DNA of 64,000 nt, from NCBI GenBank assembly GCA_947501325.1, contig CANMVC010000002.1:434001-498000 (forward strand). Direction: 5' to 3'. The position numbers and the translations under genes were made by a program. Below the pieces are notes generated by a model. The model saw only the letters and a program-made list of their open reading frames with translations, was not told the DNA's origin and searched no databases. The stretch's first letter is position 1, and every line of letters begins with the position of its first letter. Positions 6,982 through 15,320 of this stretch are shown in pieces. The stretch comes from an uncultured Sphingomonadaceae bacterium (GTDB lineage Bacteria > Pseudomonadota > Alphaproteobacteria > Sphingomonadales > Sphingomonadaceae).

Positions 6982-9570
6982 ATGATATCATTCCGCTCGC
7001 AATCGCGGCGCAAAAAACACAAACAGAGCAAGTCTCACCACCACCACCACCACCATCACATGCATAATCGCCATGGTGTCGCCGCTCGCGGTCGCAACCG
7101 GGAACGCGAAATGATCATAAACCGGCTGGTTTTGATCTTGATAACCCTTGCGATCTCGATATTTCTCGACGCCGGACCGGAACTCATCTTCGGCTTTCAG
7201 CTCCACTTGATGGCAAGCTTGGCAATTTTCGTCGTCTATCGCTTAAACCCCCTGCGCAGCAAGGCGCGACTGTTTGCCGGATTGATAACTGATTTTGGGG
7301 TATCGACGTATCTTTTTGAAATCGGCGGCGGCGCTGTAGCAGCGCTTTATCCGTTATATTTGTGGGTCATATTGGGCTACGGCTTCCGCTTCGGGATTAA
7401 ATGGCTGGCAATCGCCGCTGCTATGGGCACGACGGCATTTGGCTGGACGGTCTACAGCGTTCCCTTCTGGCACCAAAACTATTCCCTCTCTTTGGGCTTA
7501 TTAGCAGGATTGGTCGTTGTTCCCGCCTATTGCTCCACGCTGATCATCAAAATTTCCAAGGCCACCAAGGAAGCAGAAGAAGCGAATAAAGCCAAAAGCC
7601 TATTCCTGGCGAGTATCAGTCACGAATTGCGCACACCGCTCAATGCCATTATCGGATATGGCACGCACCTGCTCGATATGAAGCTGCCGGAAGCGCAACA
7701 ACAAATGGTGAGCACGAGCGTTTCTGCTGGTCAACATCTCCTCCACCTCATCAACCAGTTGTTGAGTTTTGCGCGATCCGATACCCAGGAAGAACTGCCA
7801 GAGCCAAAAACATTCAGCATCGTCGACGTGCTCACGGAAGTACGCGACATCATGCAGTTAGCGGCGAGTGAAAAAGACCTGACCATCAATCTGCAGGCCG
7901 AAGCGATGAGTGATCAGCTTGTTGACGGGCAACTGGAAAATATTCGCAACATACTAATCAATCTCACGAGCAATGCGATCAAATTCACCGAAACCGGCGC
8001 TATAACCTTGAAATGTGGTATCGATACTGATGCTGATATTCCCCTGCTATGGTGTTCGGTCACCGATACTGGAACGGGCATCGCGCCCGATGCTCATGAG
8101 AAGATTTTCGAAGTTTTCCAGCAAGCCGATGACAGCATTATCGACAATTTTGGAGGAACCGGCCTCGGATTGGCGATATGTCAAAAACTGGCCATACAGA
8201 TGGACGGCCTCGTCACTCTTGACAGCGCGCTGGGAGAAGGCAGCACCTTCACCCTGTCTTGCCCGATCAGTATTACAGAGGACGTTCAAAGCGAGCCTGC
8301 GGGAGATGATCTGCGCATTCTATCTCTCGGTTTTGGGTCAGATGGTCCTGAGATAAGCGGCCAAGGGGCGGCTGGAGCAAAAGTCGATCACATACAATGT
8401 TCGCCTACTGACAGGCTGGAAACAATCCTCAAACACCACCCGCTTCATTCCTATGACCTTGCGTTACTCGACAAAGCAATAGCGGAAAAACACAATGATG
8501 ATGATGAATTCTGGAGTGTTTTTCGAGAAGCAGATCTGCCTCCAGTTCTGTTATCCGATGATAGCGACAAGAGCCTGGATGACATCAAGTTGCGCGCAGC
8601 ATTTGCCTCAGTCTTGCCGGCTTCACCCAATTTTGACGCTGTGCGCAGCGTTGTTCAAATCGGTTGTTCATTCAACCGAACCGGTAAAAAGGCAGAGGAA
8701 GATCCTGATAGGATAGTTCGTACCGACGTATCCCTCAATATATTGATCGCCGATGATAATCGCACCAACCAGATGGTTCTACAAACCATCTTGGTCAATG
8801 CCGGGCATAAGGTTGTTGCCGTTTCAGACGGTGAACAAGCTTTGGATGAACTCGAAAAATATACTTTTGATATCGTGTTTCTGGATGTCAACATGCCGAA
8901 TATCGGAGGCATCGAATGCTGTAAATTATGGCGCCAGATCGAAGGCCCGCGCAATCATGTGCCGATTATCGGACTAACCGCGGACTCCACACCGGAAACA
9001 GAGCAGAAATGTCTGGATGCAGGGATGGACCTTCGCCTCACCAAACCTATTGAAGCTGGCGTCTTGCTGGATACAGTCGCAGAACAAACGGGTAATTTCT
9101 TGGAGCCCGACACAGCACAAGCAATTAGCAAGAACGATGATCCATTTAATGTGGTCCGAAGCATCGGAGGCAAAATGACCGATCAACCGGAGCCGCCGAT
9201 TGACGGCGTTCAAATGGATTATCTCAAATCCATTGGCGACGAGACTTTCATCCAATCGATCATCAGTGCGTATGTAGAAGATACGGTTGAGATAATGACC
9301 GCTTTTGAGCAGTCTGTCGAACAGATGAATGTTGATGACTTTCGTTTTCAGGCCCATGCATTTAAAAGCGGCGCCAATAATATCGGCGCAAAGAAGCTGT
9401 CAAAAATGTGTGCTCATCTCGAAGTCATAACAGAAGCCGAATTTCTCGAAAAACGGCTTAACTATCTGGAAGAAATGAAAATAGAAGTTAATCGGATCAC
9501 ACATTATTTCAGTAATCAGCAAAGCGATCAAACCCCTGATATGGATGATAGTTTCAGCGCTGCGAGCTAA
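6982..9570 (+). CDS. RpfC-like hybrid sensor histidine kinase (TM-HisKA-HATPase-REC-HPt)
   Basis: The ATG at 6982 is chosen because AGGA lies just upstream and it begins 4 nt after the preceding stop; this gives 862 residues. Order: a basic N-terminus with eight consecutive His (19-26); hydrophobic segments between about 45 and 190; HisKA with H214 in SISHELRTPL; HATPase with NAIKF (331-335), DTGTGIAP and GGTGLGLAI. Next comes a divergent receiver-like stretch (about 440-560) without an Asp motif, a true receiver with D635 in FLDVNMP and K688 in LTKP, and an HPt domain with H792 in AHAFKSG. This follows the layout of RpfC, the DSF sensor of Xanthomonas, with an added pseudo-receiver. It is convergent with an RpfF-like synthase (4-nt overlap) and downstream of a c-di-GMP response regulator. 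The RpfC role is inferred from architecture and neighbours. Confidence 0.85.
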   Translation: MISFRSQSRRKKHKQSKSHHHHHHHHMHNRHGVAARGRNREREMIINRLVLILITLAISIFLDAGPELIFGFQLHLMASLAIFVVYRLNPLRSKARLFAGLITDFGVSTYLFEIGGGAVAALYPLYLWVILGYGFRFGIKWLAIAAAMGTTAFGWTVYSVPFWHQNYSLSLGLLAGLVVVPAYCSTLIIKISKATKEAEEANKAKSLFLASISHELRTPLNAIIGYGTHLLDMKLPEAQQQMVSTSVSAGQHLLHLINQLLSFARSDTQEELPEPKTFSIVDVLTEVRDIMQLAASEKDLTINLQAEAMSDQLVDGQLENIRNILINLTSNAIKFTETGAITLKCGIDTDADIPLLWCSVTDTGTGIAPDAHEKIFEVFQQADDSIIDNFGGTGLGLAICQKLAIQMDGLVTLDSALGEGSTFTLSCPISITEDVQSEPAGDDLRILSLGFGSDGPEISGQGAAGAKVDHIQCSPTDRLETILKHHPLHSYDLALLDKAIAEKHNDDDEFWSVFREADLPPVLLSDDSDKSLDDIKLRAAFASVLPASPNFDAVRSVVQIGCSFNRTGKKAEEDPDRIVRTDVSLNILIADDNRTNQMVLQTILVNAGHKVVAVSDGEQALDELEKYTFDIVFLDVNMPNIGGIECCKLWRQIEGPRNHVPIIGLTADSTPETEQKCLDAGMDLRLTKPIEAGVLLDTVAEQTGNFLEPDTAQAISKNDDPFNVVRSIGGKMTDQPEPPIDGVQMDYLKSIGDETFIQSIISAYVEDTVEIMTAFEQSVEQMNVDDFRFQAHAFKSGANNIGAKKLSKMCAHLEVITEAEFLEKRLNYLEEMKIEVNRITHYFSNQQSDQTPDMDDSFSAAS

Positions 9571-10520
9571 ACACTCTGAAGTGAGCGCTCAATTCTGCGT
9601 TGCTGCGCTGCTGCCAGGCGTTCCATTTTGCGAACATCGACTTCTTCAAGATGAAGCGCTGTTTCCGCCCACATATCCGTAATTTCTAACAACTCATCTA
9701 TCGTGACCGGGTTTGATAGACGTCTGGCTTTATAAACGGCCCGTTCGGCATGAAAGCGTTTGCGGTTTTGTTGGGTATATTCGACAATTGCTTGTTCGCC
9801 TTTCCCATCCTCGGCAAGGATATCGACAACGCCCATGTCGTAGAGTTCCTCCGCTGTGAACAATTTGCCTTCCAATATAAACCGTTCCGTATCGCGGCGG
9901 CTGAGCCGCTGCCTCAGATAGCTATAGGCGCCCATACCCGGGAAAAGATTAAACAAAATCTCGGGCAGCCCCAATCTTGCGCTTTTTTCTGCTACCAGAA
10001 GGTCAAAAGCCAGAGCATGTTCAAACCCGCCACCCAAAGCGTCGCCCTGCACCAATGCCATAGTTATAATCGGCGCACCAAATCCCGTGCTGTTGGCATG
10101 CTGCATGTGAACGCAGGTGCGTGCATATTTTTTCAGTGCGCCCAAATCGCGCCGCCTGATGCAGTCGGCAAAATGTTTGAGATCTCCACCAAGATTATAG
10201 ATACCAGGAGTATGAGATCCGCAAACAAAATATCTCAGTGGATCAGCGGCTGCATTGGCATTCGTACCGTAGTTGGTTTGAACCCAATCTTGCACCAGCT
10301 GGATTTCATCACCTAGCTCATAGGTATAGCTTGGACGTGACTTCTGATTCATATAGCACCAGAAAATCTCGTCTGACTTATCGAACCGCAAATCAATTTC
10401 ATTAAATTTCTGTTTGAGTATGTCTTGACCAAAACCATGCTGCTCAATGATCAAGGATTCCGTTTCATCAAGGATCAAATCGCCCTCAACATCATTTACG
10501 GCTTGGCTTCTCAAATCCAT
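9567..10520 (-). CDS. rpfF: RpfF-like DSF synthase (crotonase fold)
   Basis: The ATG at 10520 has GGAG 7 nt upstream and gives 317 residues. The upstream in-frame start at 10619 lacks this and would add an unrelated extension. The protein is a crotonase-superfamily enzyme with RpfF signatures: IYNLGGDL, VQGDALGGGFEHAL, and GLPEILFNLFPGMGAYSY. E167 and E187 sit at the positions of the two catalytic glutamates of Xanthomonas RpfF, with the same 20-residue spacing. RpfF dehydrates 3-hydroxyacyl-ACP and hydrolyses the thioester to release cis-2-unsaturated fatty acids used as quorum signals. The gene is tail-to-tail with the RpfC-like kinase and lies in the same direction as the gpsA-lipid cluster, 355 bp downstream of it. 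The fatty acid product here cannot be told from the sequence. Confidence 0.9.
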   Translation of the reverse strand: MDLRSQAVNDVEGDLILDETESLIIEQHGFGQDILKQKFNEIDLRFDKSDEIFWCYMNQKSRPSYTYELGDEIQLVQDWVQTNYGTNANAAADPLRYFVCGSHTPGIYNLGGDLKHFADCIRRRDLGALKKYARTCVHMQHANSTGFGAPIITMALVQGDALGGGFEHALAFDLLVAEKSARLGLPEILFNLFPGMGAYSYLRQRLSRRDTERFILEGKLFTAEELYDMGVVDILAEDGKGEQAIVEYTQQNRKRFHAERAVYKARRLSNPVTIDELLEITDMWAETALHLEEVDVRKMERLAAAQQRRIERSLQSV

Positions 10521-10875
10521 ACATACTCTCCACAAAAACGGTGCCACGTCGATACTCAAACGTAACAATTCCCGTTGTGCTTGGTAGATATTTTTATGGC
10601 ACGACCCAAAAAGAAGCAAGTAAAAGGAACATTATTAAAAAGCGTCCAAAATGGAGCATTTAATTTCTTCATCTTTGGCGTGACTTAATAGCAGGTATCC
10701 TGTTGTAAAATCTGGTAAATTGAAGTTTGATGGACCTGAACAAGCAATTCTTGTGCGTCTTTTGGAGATCCGCTGCAATATTCGTGGGCTTTTTCATCCA
10801 AAAATAATCAGCAATCAAGCCCGATTAACAACCGCAAATTGGTCAATTGTATCGCCGAACGCCAGTGCTCTGTGT
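10521..10875. other. 355-bp gap between gpsA and rpfF, probable rpfF promoter/leader region
   Basis: No convincing coding frame was found. The stretch is AT-rich compared with its neighbours, consistent with a promoter or leader for the leftward rpfF gene. I could not assign clear -35/-10 boxes or a terminator. Confidence 0.4.
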
Positions 10876-11877
10876 TCAGCCCGCGTCAGCTTCAGAACCA
10901 GCAGATGCGCTAATCAATCCCCGGTAAGCGCGTGTTGCAGACCGCGTGCCTTTGGTAACTTCAAATACATCTTCTGCAATCGGCATTGCGACATTATATT
11001 TTTTTGCCAATGCCATAACCGTGGGCGCACTTTTCACGCCCTCAGCGACCATCAACATATCTTCGATAATATCATCAATTTTACGGCCTTTTCCGAGTTC
11101 TACGCCCACATGCCGGTTGCGGCTGAGGGGGCTGGTACATGTCGCAATCATATCGCCCATGCCCGTCAGTCCCGAGAACGTCTCCGCGCGTCCGCCCATG
11201 GCGACACCTAAACGGGTAATTTCAGCCAACCCGCGTGTAATTAATGCTGAGCGCGTATTGTCCCCTGCCCCAAGGCCGTCGCCCATGCCGACCGCAATGG
11301 CGATAATATTCTTCAGCACACCCCCAAGCTCACAGCCGAGCAAATCGGTGTTGGTGTAGACCCGGAACAATCCGGAATGGAATAGTTGTTGGAGCTGCTT
11401 GACGATAATCTCGTCTTCCATGGAAATTACGCTAGCGGCAGCCTGGCCAGCCATGATTTCGCGGGCCAGATTGGGGCCAGTCAAAACGCCGACCGGATGC
11501 CCCGGCAACACGTCTTCGATAACCTCAGTCATCCGTTTGCCGGTGGAAAGCTCGAGGCCTTTGGTCAAGCTGATCACTGGGACCCACGGTCTTAAATAGG
11601 GCTTGGCCTCTTCCAACACATCGCGAAAGTTACTGGAAGGAATTCCCATGACGAGCACGTCAGCGTCCGAGACAGCTTCACCGATATCGCCAGTCGCCTC
11701 CAATGCATCGGGCAATTCGGCATCGGGTAGATATTTGCTGTTCCGATGGTTCTTGTTGATGTCGTCAACGGTATCGCTATCTCTTGCCCAAATCTTGATG
11801 GGTGCATTGCGCGAAACCAACGAGGCTACTGTTGTTCCCCAGGACCCGCCGCCCAATAGTCCAACGCGCAATTTCAT
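10876..11877 (-). CDS. gpsA: NAD(P)-dependent glycerol-3-phosphate dehydrogenase GpsA
   Basis: The 333-residue protein begins with a dinucleotide-binding motif (GLLGGGSWGTTVAS) and has the GpsA signatures GPNLAREI and the GVLKNIIAIAVGMGDGLG segment near the active-site lysine. It reduces dihydroxyacetone phosphate to sn-glycerol 3-phosphate, the backbone for phospholipids and triacylglycerol. It is the most downstream member of a leftward series whose other members acylate that same product (plsB, HAD-plsC, WS/DGAT), so its location makes metabolic sense. It starts 67 nt after the stop of the upstream hydrolase gene. Confidence 0.96.
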   Translation of the reverse strand: MKLRVGLLGGGSWGTTVASLVSRNAPIKIWARDSDTVDDINKNHRNSKYLPDAELPDALEATGDIGEAVSDADVLVMGIPSSNFRDVLEEAKPYLRPWVPVISLTKGLELSTGKRMTEVIEDVLPGHPVGVLTGPNLAREIMAGQAAASVISMEDEIIVKQLQQLFHSGLFRVYTNTDLLGCELGGVLKNIIAIAVGMGDGLGAGDNTRSALITRGLAEITRLGVAMGGRAETFSGLTGMGDMIATCTSPLSRNRHVGVELGKGRKIDDIIEDMLMVAEGVKSAPTVMALAKKYNVAMPIAEDVFEVTKGTRSATRAYRGLISASAGSEADAG

Positions 11878-11944
11878 AATTTTTCCCCATTTTTCCGCGA
11901 CTCCTCTTTTTGAGAAGTTCTATGCGATCAAACTGGCTGCAATT

Positions 11945-12874
11945 TTAATGTTTTGCAAGAAATGCAAGGTGGGCAGCAGCGGTTTCTTTGGGCTTTTCTA
12001 TCATCGGAATATGCCCGGTCTCTTCAAAGATCACCGCTTCACTGTTGCTAATACCTTCTTCTAGCACCTTAACGCAGCTGACATCGATCAACCGGTCATA
12101 GCGACCCCAGATGATCAAACTGGGTGCCGTCACTTCACCGAGGCGGTCATTAAGCGGGTGATTTATCCCGGCGCCAGCGATTTGCCAGAATATCTTGTCA
12201 AGGACCTCTCGATGCGCCTCCGCCTCTGCAAAGAAGATTTTCTTGAAGTTTTTGGGCATAGGTACTGGTTTGTAAGAAACGAAAGCCATCAGACGGTCGA
12301 CATCCGAGACATCCTTCAAGGCCAAGGTATTCTCGCCCTTTTCTGCAGCAACGGCCAACTCACTTTTTTCGTCACCAACCACGCCGGCATTGTTGAACAG
12401 GGTAAGTGAGGCAACTTTATCAGGATATTCCATCGCAAATTGCAAGGCGATGAATCCGCCCATACTATTGCCGCCAAGATGGCATTTGGTAATAGCCATC
12501 GCGTCCAAGAATGCATTTAATCGATGCACCTGTGATGAAATGTCATAATCGCGATCCAGAGATCGGTTATTTTCACCAAATCCAGGCAGATCAGGTGCGA
12601 TCAATCGATGGTGTTTGGTGATATGGGGGGCGTAGATGGACCAGTTATCCTTGTCACCGCCGAAACCGTGCAGCAAAACGACCGGTACTCCGTCGACCCG
12701 ACCGCTTTCGAGATAGGGCCATACATTATCGCCCACCTTGACTGATTTCTGTCGCATACCCCCGCGCAACCGCAGCAGAGCTGTCATCATGCCGTAGAGC
12801 GCTTTGGGGAAGACGAAATAACCGATCAAAAAAGCGAGAGTTACTGCACCCAAAAAGTATAGAATGATCATCAT
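11945..12874 (-). CDS. Membrane-anchored alpha/beta hydrolase
   Basis: The 309-residue protein has an N-terminal hydrophobic segment (residues 3-23) that could anchor it in the inner membrane, followed by an alpha/beta hydrolase domain. Visible elements are the oxyanion-region HGFGG, the nucleophile elbow GNSMGG with S137, an acid in WGRYDRLID, and the catalytic His in TGHIPMIEKP. The substrate is unknown. Its place in a run of lipid genes suggests a lipase or esterase acting on acylglycerols or related esters. It follows another hydrolase gene by 31 nt and precedes gpsA by 67 nt. Confidence 0.85.
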   Translation of the reverse strand: MMIILYFLGAVTLAFLIGYFVFPKALYGMMTALLRLRGGMRQKSVKVGDNVWPYLESGRVDGVPVVLLHGFGGDKDNWSIYAPHITKHHRLIAPDLPGFGENNRSLDRDYDISSQVHRLNAFLDAMAITKCHLGGNSMGGFIALQFAMEYPDKVASLTLFNNAGVVGDEKSELAVAAEKGENTLALKDVSDVDRLMAFVSYKPVPMPKNFKKIFFAEAEAHREVLDKIFWQIAGAGINHPLNDRLGEVTAPSLIIWGRYDRLIDVSCVKVLEEGISNSEAVIFEETGHIPMIEKPKETAAAHLAFLAKH

Positions 12875-12905
12875 TACACAGTCCCCCGAATTCGCACCTT
12901 CGTGC

Positions 12906-13760
12906 CTATTTTTCTAATATGTGTTCGATCCAGTCAGTCATATCGGTCAACACGGTATCTTTTTCCGGCTCGTTAAAAATCTCATGAAACAAGCCTGGAT
13001 AGATTTTAAGCGCCTTTTCCTCTGAACTGATATTATCATTCAGGAAAACGGATCCCTCGGGCGCCGTGAGACTATCATCCGCGCCATGTAGCAACAGCAT
13101 GGGAAGCGTAATGCGAGCTGCCTGATCTTGCACCATTTCCATGTTTTCCATCATCTCTGCCGCTAACCGGGCACTAATCTTGGCGCCCGATACGAGTGGA
13201 TCGGCAAGATAGGCAGCTACAACTTTGGGATCACGACTCACACCGTTCGCATCCAAGCCCAATACGCCCATTTTGGGAGCCGCCTTGGATAAAAAACGAC
13301 TGAGCCCCTTCATAAAGGAAGACGGCTCCTCGGTTGCCTTGATCGCGGGTCCAGACAACACAGCTGCAGCAAAACGGGATTGATTTTCAAGCAAGTAGGA
13401 AGCGCTAATTAAGCCGCCCAGGCTATGCCCCACTAATATCCACGGCAATGCCTGCTGGTCTGCGGGTATCTGGTCGAGAAGCGTGTCCAAACCATCATGA
13501 TAGACTGAAAATTCTGGAACAAAGCCATTTATGCCGTCCGATTTTCCATGCCCCCAATGATCTAGAGTATGCACGGCAAATCCGTGCTTTACACAATGCT
13601 CCGCAAAATAGGCGTAGCGGCTACTATGTTCATCATAGCCGTGCACCAATATGATGATGCCCTTCGGAGCGTCAGCTGGTGACCAGCTTTGGCAATAAAG
13701 CTTCGCACCCGCCGCAGCTGACGAAGCCGCCAGAGCCAAGCTTGCTTCTATATGGTTCAA
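12906..13760 (-). CDS. Monoacylglycerol lipase-like alpha/beta hydrolase
   Basis: The 284-residue protein belongs to the serine aminopeptidase/monoacylglycerol-lipase branch of alpha/beta hydrolases (Hydrolase_4). It shows LVHGYDEHSSRYAYFAEH near residue 40, the nucleophile elbow GHSLGG with S113, an acid in LLLHGADDSLTAPEG, and the terminal His in YPGLFHEIFNEPEK. All are typical of monoglyceride lipases. Its start overlaps the stop of the patatin gene by 4 nt (ATGA), so translation is coupled. A role in finishing triacylglycerol breakdown is inferred from family and context. Confidence 0.88.
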   Translation of the reverse strand: MNHIEASLALAASSAAAGAKLYCQSWSPADAPKGIIILVHGYDEHSSRYAYFAEHCVKHGFAVHTLDHWGHGKSDGINGFVPEFSVYHDGLDTLLDQIPADQQALPWILVGHSLGGLISASYLLENQSRFAAAVLSGPAIKATEEPSSFMKGLSRFLSKAAPKMGVLGLDANGVSRDPKVVAAYLADPLVSGAKISARLAAEMMENMEMVQDQAARITLPMLLLHGADDSLTAPEGSVFLNDNISSEEKALKIYPGLFHEIFNEPEKDTVLTDMTDWIEHILEK

Positions 13761-15235
13761 GCGATTTTTCTTTTCATTGCAGCAGAATGGTCATGCGCCA
13801 ATTCATTTTCATATTCGAATAATATCCGGTCCAATGTTTGGCTAATTTTTGTCTGCGTGCGGACCATTTCAATCTTAGGCCAAGTCGTGCGTTCGCCCAA
13901 TTGGATGAGCTCTCTAATATCTTCCAATGACAGATCACTGAGCAGCTTACTGGGACTCCAAAACATGCTGGGGCGAATGATATTGATATCGCCTGTATAG
14001 TCCTGGTTGATCACAGACAGGGTCATATTAGCCATCGTGTTCAACCGCGGGAAATAAGAAAGCGGCTTTTGCATGATTTCTACATTGGCGTTGAGCCAAG
14101 CCTTCATTGTAGACGTCGTCGCGTTTCTGATCGCCCCGATGGGACTTTTCTGTTGCTTCACATCGGTCGCAAATGGCGTGATCAGCGGATTGGCCTGACT
14201 TACGATATGGTGGTTCACACCATAAAGTCGGCCCAGCCGCTTGGCAGGAAGATCATGGGTAACGGACCCATCGACCCACTTGCGATTAGGCAGATAGGGT
14301 TTGCGCTGCCCTGTGTGATCCTTGGCGGCCAACGTGACTGGTGGATAAATCCCCGGAACGGCGCAAGAAGCCATAACGGCTTCACGGACATAGACATTAG
14401 GCGAAGCGATCGCATTGAGCAGTCGCGACGTCTGATGTTTTTCCGCAGGCGCAATCGAGACGTTCAAATGCCTGCCGGTTAACTCATAGGCTTCCTGAAA
14501 TGTCAGATCGGGAATCATATTGCTGATGCGTTCCCGAATTTCGTCAATTTTCAGTCGCTTCGTGCCACCAAATATTCCAAAGCCGGTTTGGTTCGCGAGC
14601 TCTTCACGCCCCTGGGTGACCAGGTTTTCGGGTTCAAAAAACGGGGGAATTTCGTCATCAACATGCGTACTCACCAGAGCACCAACGACCGAACCGCCAC
14701 TCGATCCGGATAAAATATGCGGCAACAGGCCTTCTGACCATAATGACTTCACCACACCCATATGAAAATACAGAAACGCACCGGAACCACTCATCAAGAA
14801 TGCGGAACGACCATAGCAATGTTGCGCACGGCGAAAGAAGTCGAGCTTCTCTTCGAACGGGATATCGGTGACCTTGTCACTGGCTAAATATTCCAGTGAA
14901 TTGACAATCGCATCGACATAATCCTGGATCAACTGCTTGGTACCGAATTTTGCTTTCTGATGCAGCCGGTCGTTACCCATACCATCCATATTGCCGTGAA
15001 TACCTTCATTCAGAGCATAAAGCAGTCCAGCATTGTCTTGTGCCTTCCAGAGTTTCGACAGCCGCTTTAACCGTCGACGGATGGACTTGTGATCAAAATG
15101 CTTGCTTTCGTCATTCGACTTCCAGACATCCACGCCGGTCGCTCGATCATGTGCTGCTGCCGCATCAGACCAGTCGGAATAATTTTCCGCCTGGGCCATG
15201 GCTTTTTCAAGTTTCAAACTGGTATTCAAAATCAT
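13757..15235 (-). CDS. Patatin-like triacylglycerol lipase with DUF3336 N-terminus
   Basis: The 492-residue protein has an N-terminal DUF3336-like region (about 15-140, with the RRLKRLSKLWKAQD helix) followed by a patatin domain. The patatin part shows an oxyanion segment MSGSGAFLYFHMGVV, the nucleophile motif GSSGGS, and the dyad Asp in WVDGSVTHDLP. The DUF3336-patatin combination is the one found in eukaryotic triacylglycerol lipases such as yeast Tgl3/4/5. Hydrolysis of stored triacylglycerol is therefore the best guess. It lies 85 nt after the wax ester synthase/DGAT gene and overlaps the monoacylglycerol lipase-like gene by 4 nt. Confidence 0.88.
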   Translation of the reverse strand: MILNTSLKLEKAMAQAENYSDWSDAAAAHDRATGVDVWKSNDESKHFDHKSIRRRLKRLSKLWKAQDNAGLLYALNEGIHGNMDGMGNDRLHQKAKFGTKQLIQDYVDAIVNSLEYLASDKVTDIPFEEKLDFFRRAQHCYGRSAFLMSGSGAFLYFHMGVVKSLWSEGLLPHILSGSSGGSVVGALVSTHVDDEIPPFFEPENLVTQGREELANQTGFGIFGGTKRLKIDEIRERISNMIPDLTFQEAYELTGRHLNVSIAPAEKHQTSRLLNAIASPNVYVREAVMASCAVPGIYPPVTLAAKDHTGQRKPYLPNRKWVDGSVTHDLPAKRLGRLYGVNHHIVSQANPLITPFATDVKQQKSPIGAIRNATTSTMKAWLNANVEIMQKPLSYFPRLNTMANMTLSVINQDYTGDINIIRPSMFWSPSKLLSDLSLEDIRELIQLGERTTWPKIEMVRTQTKISQTLDRILFEYENELAHDHSAAMKRKIA

Positions 15236-15320
15236 AAATTACTCGCTTACTGCATGATCAAATAGCGACATCGATCAGAAAAGGCACCCTCATTGAAGAT
15301 AGCCCACGATATTTTCTCTC

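Noticed and set aside
10524-10546. Sigma-54-like element (TGGCAC, then TTG at the right spacing) on the minus strand before rpfF
   Set aside because: The second element reads TTGTG instead of TTGCA and overlaps the ribosome-binding site, which would put the transcript start at or inside the start codon.
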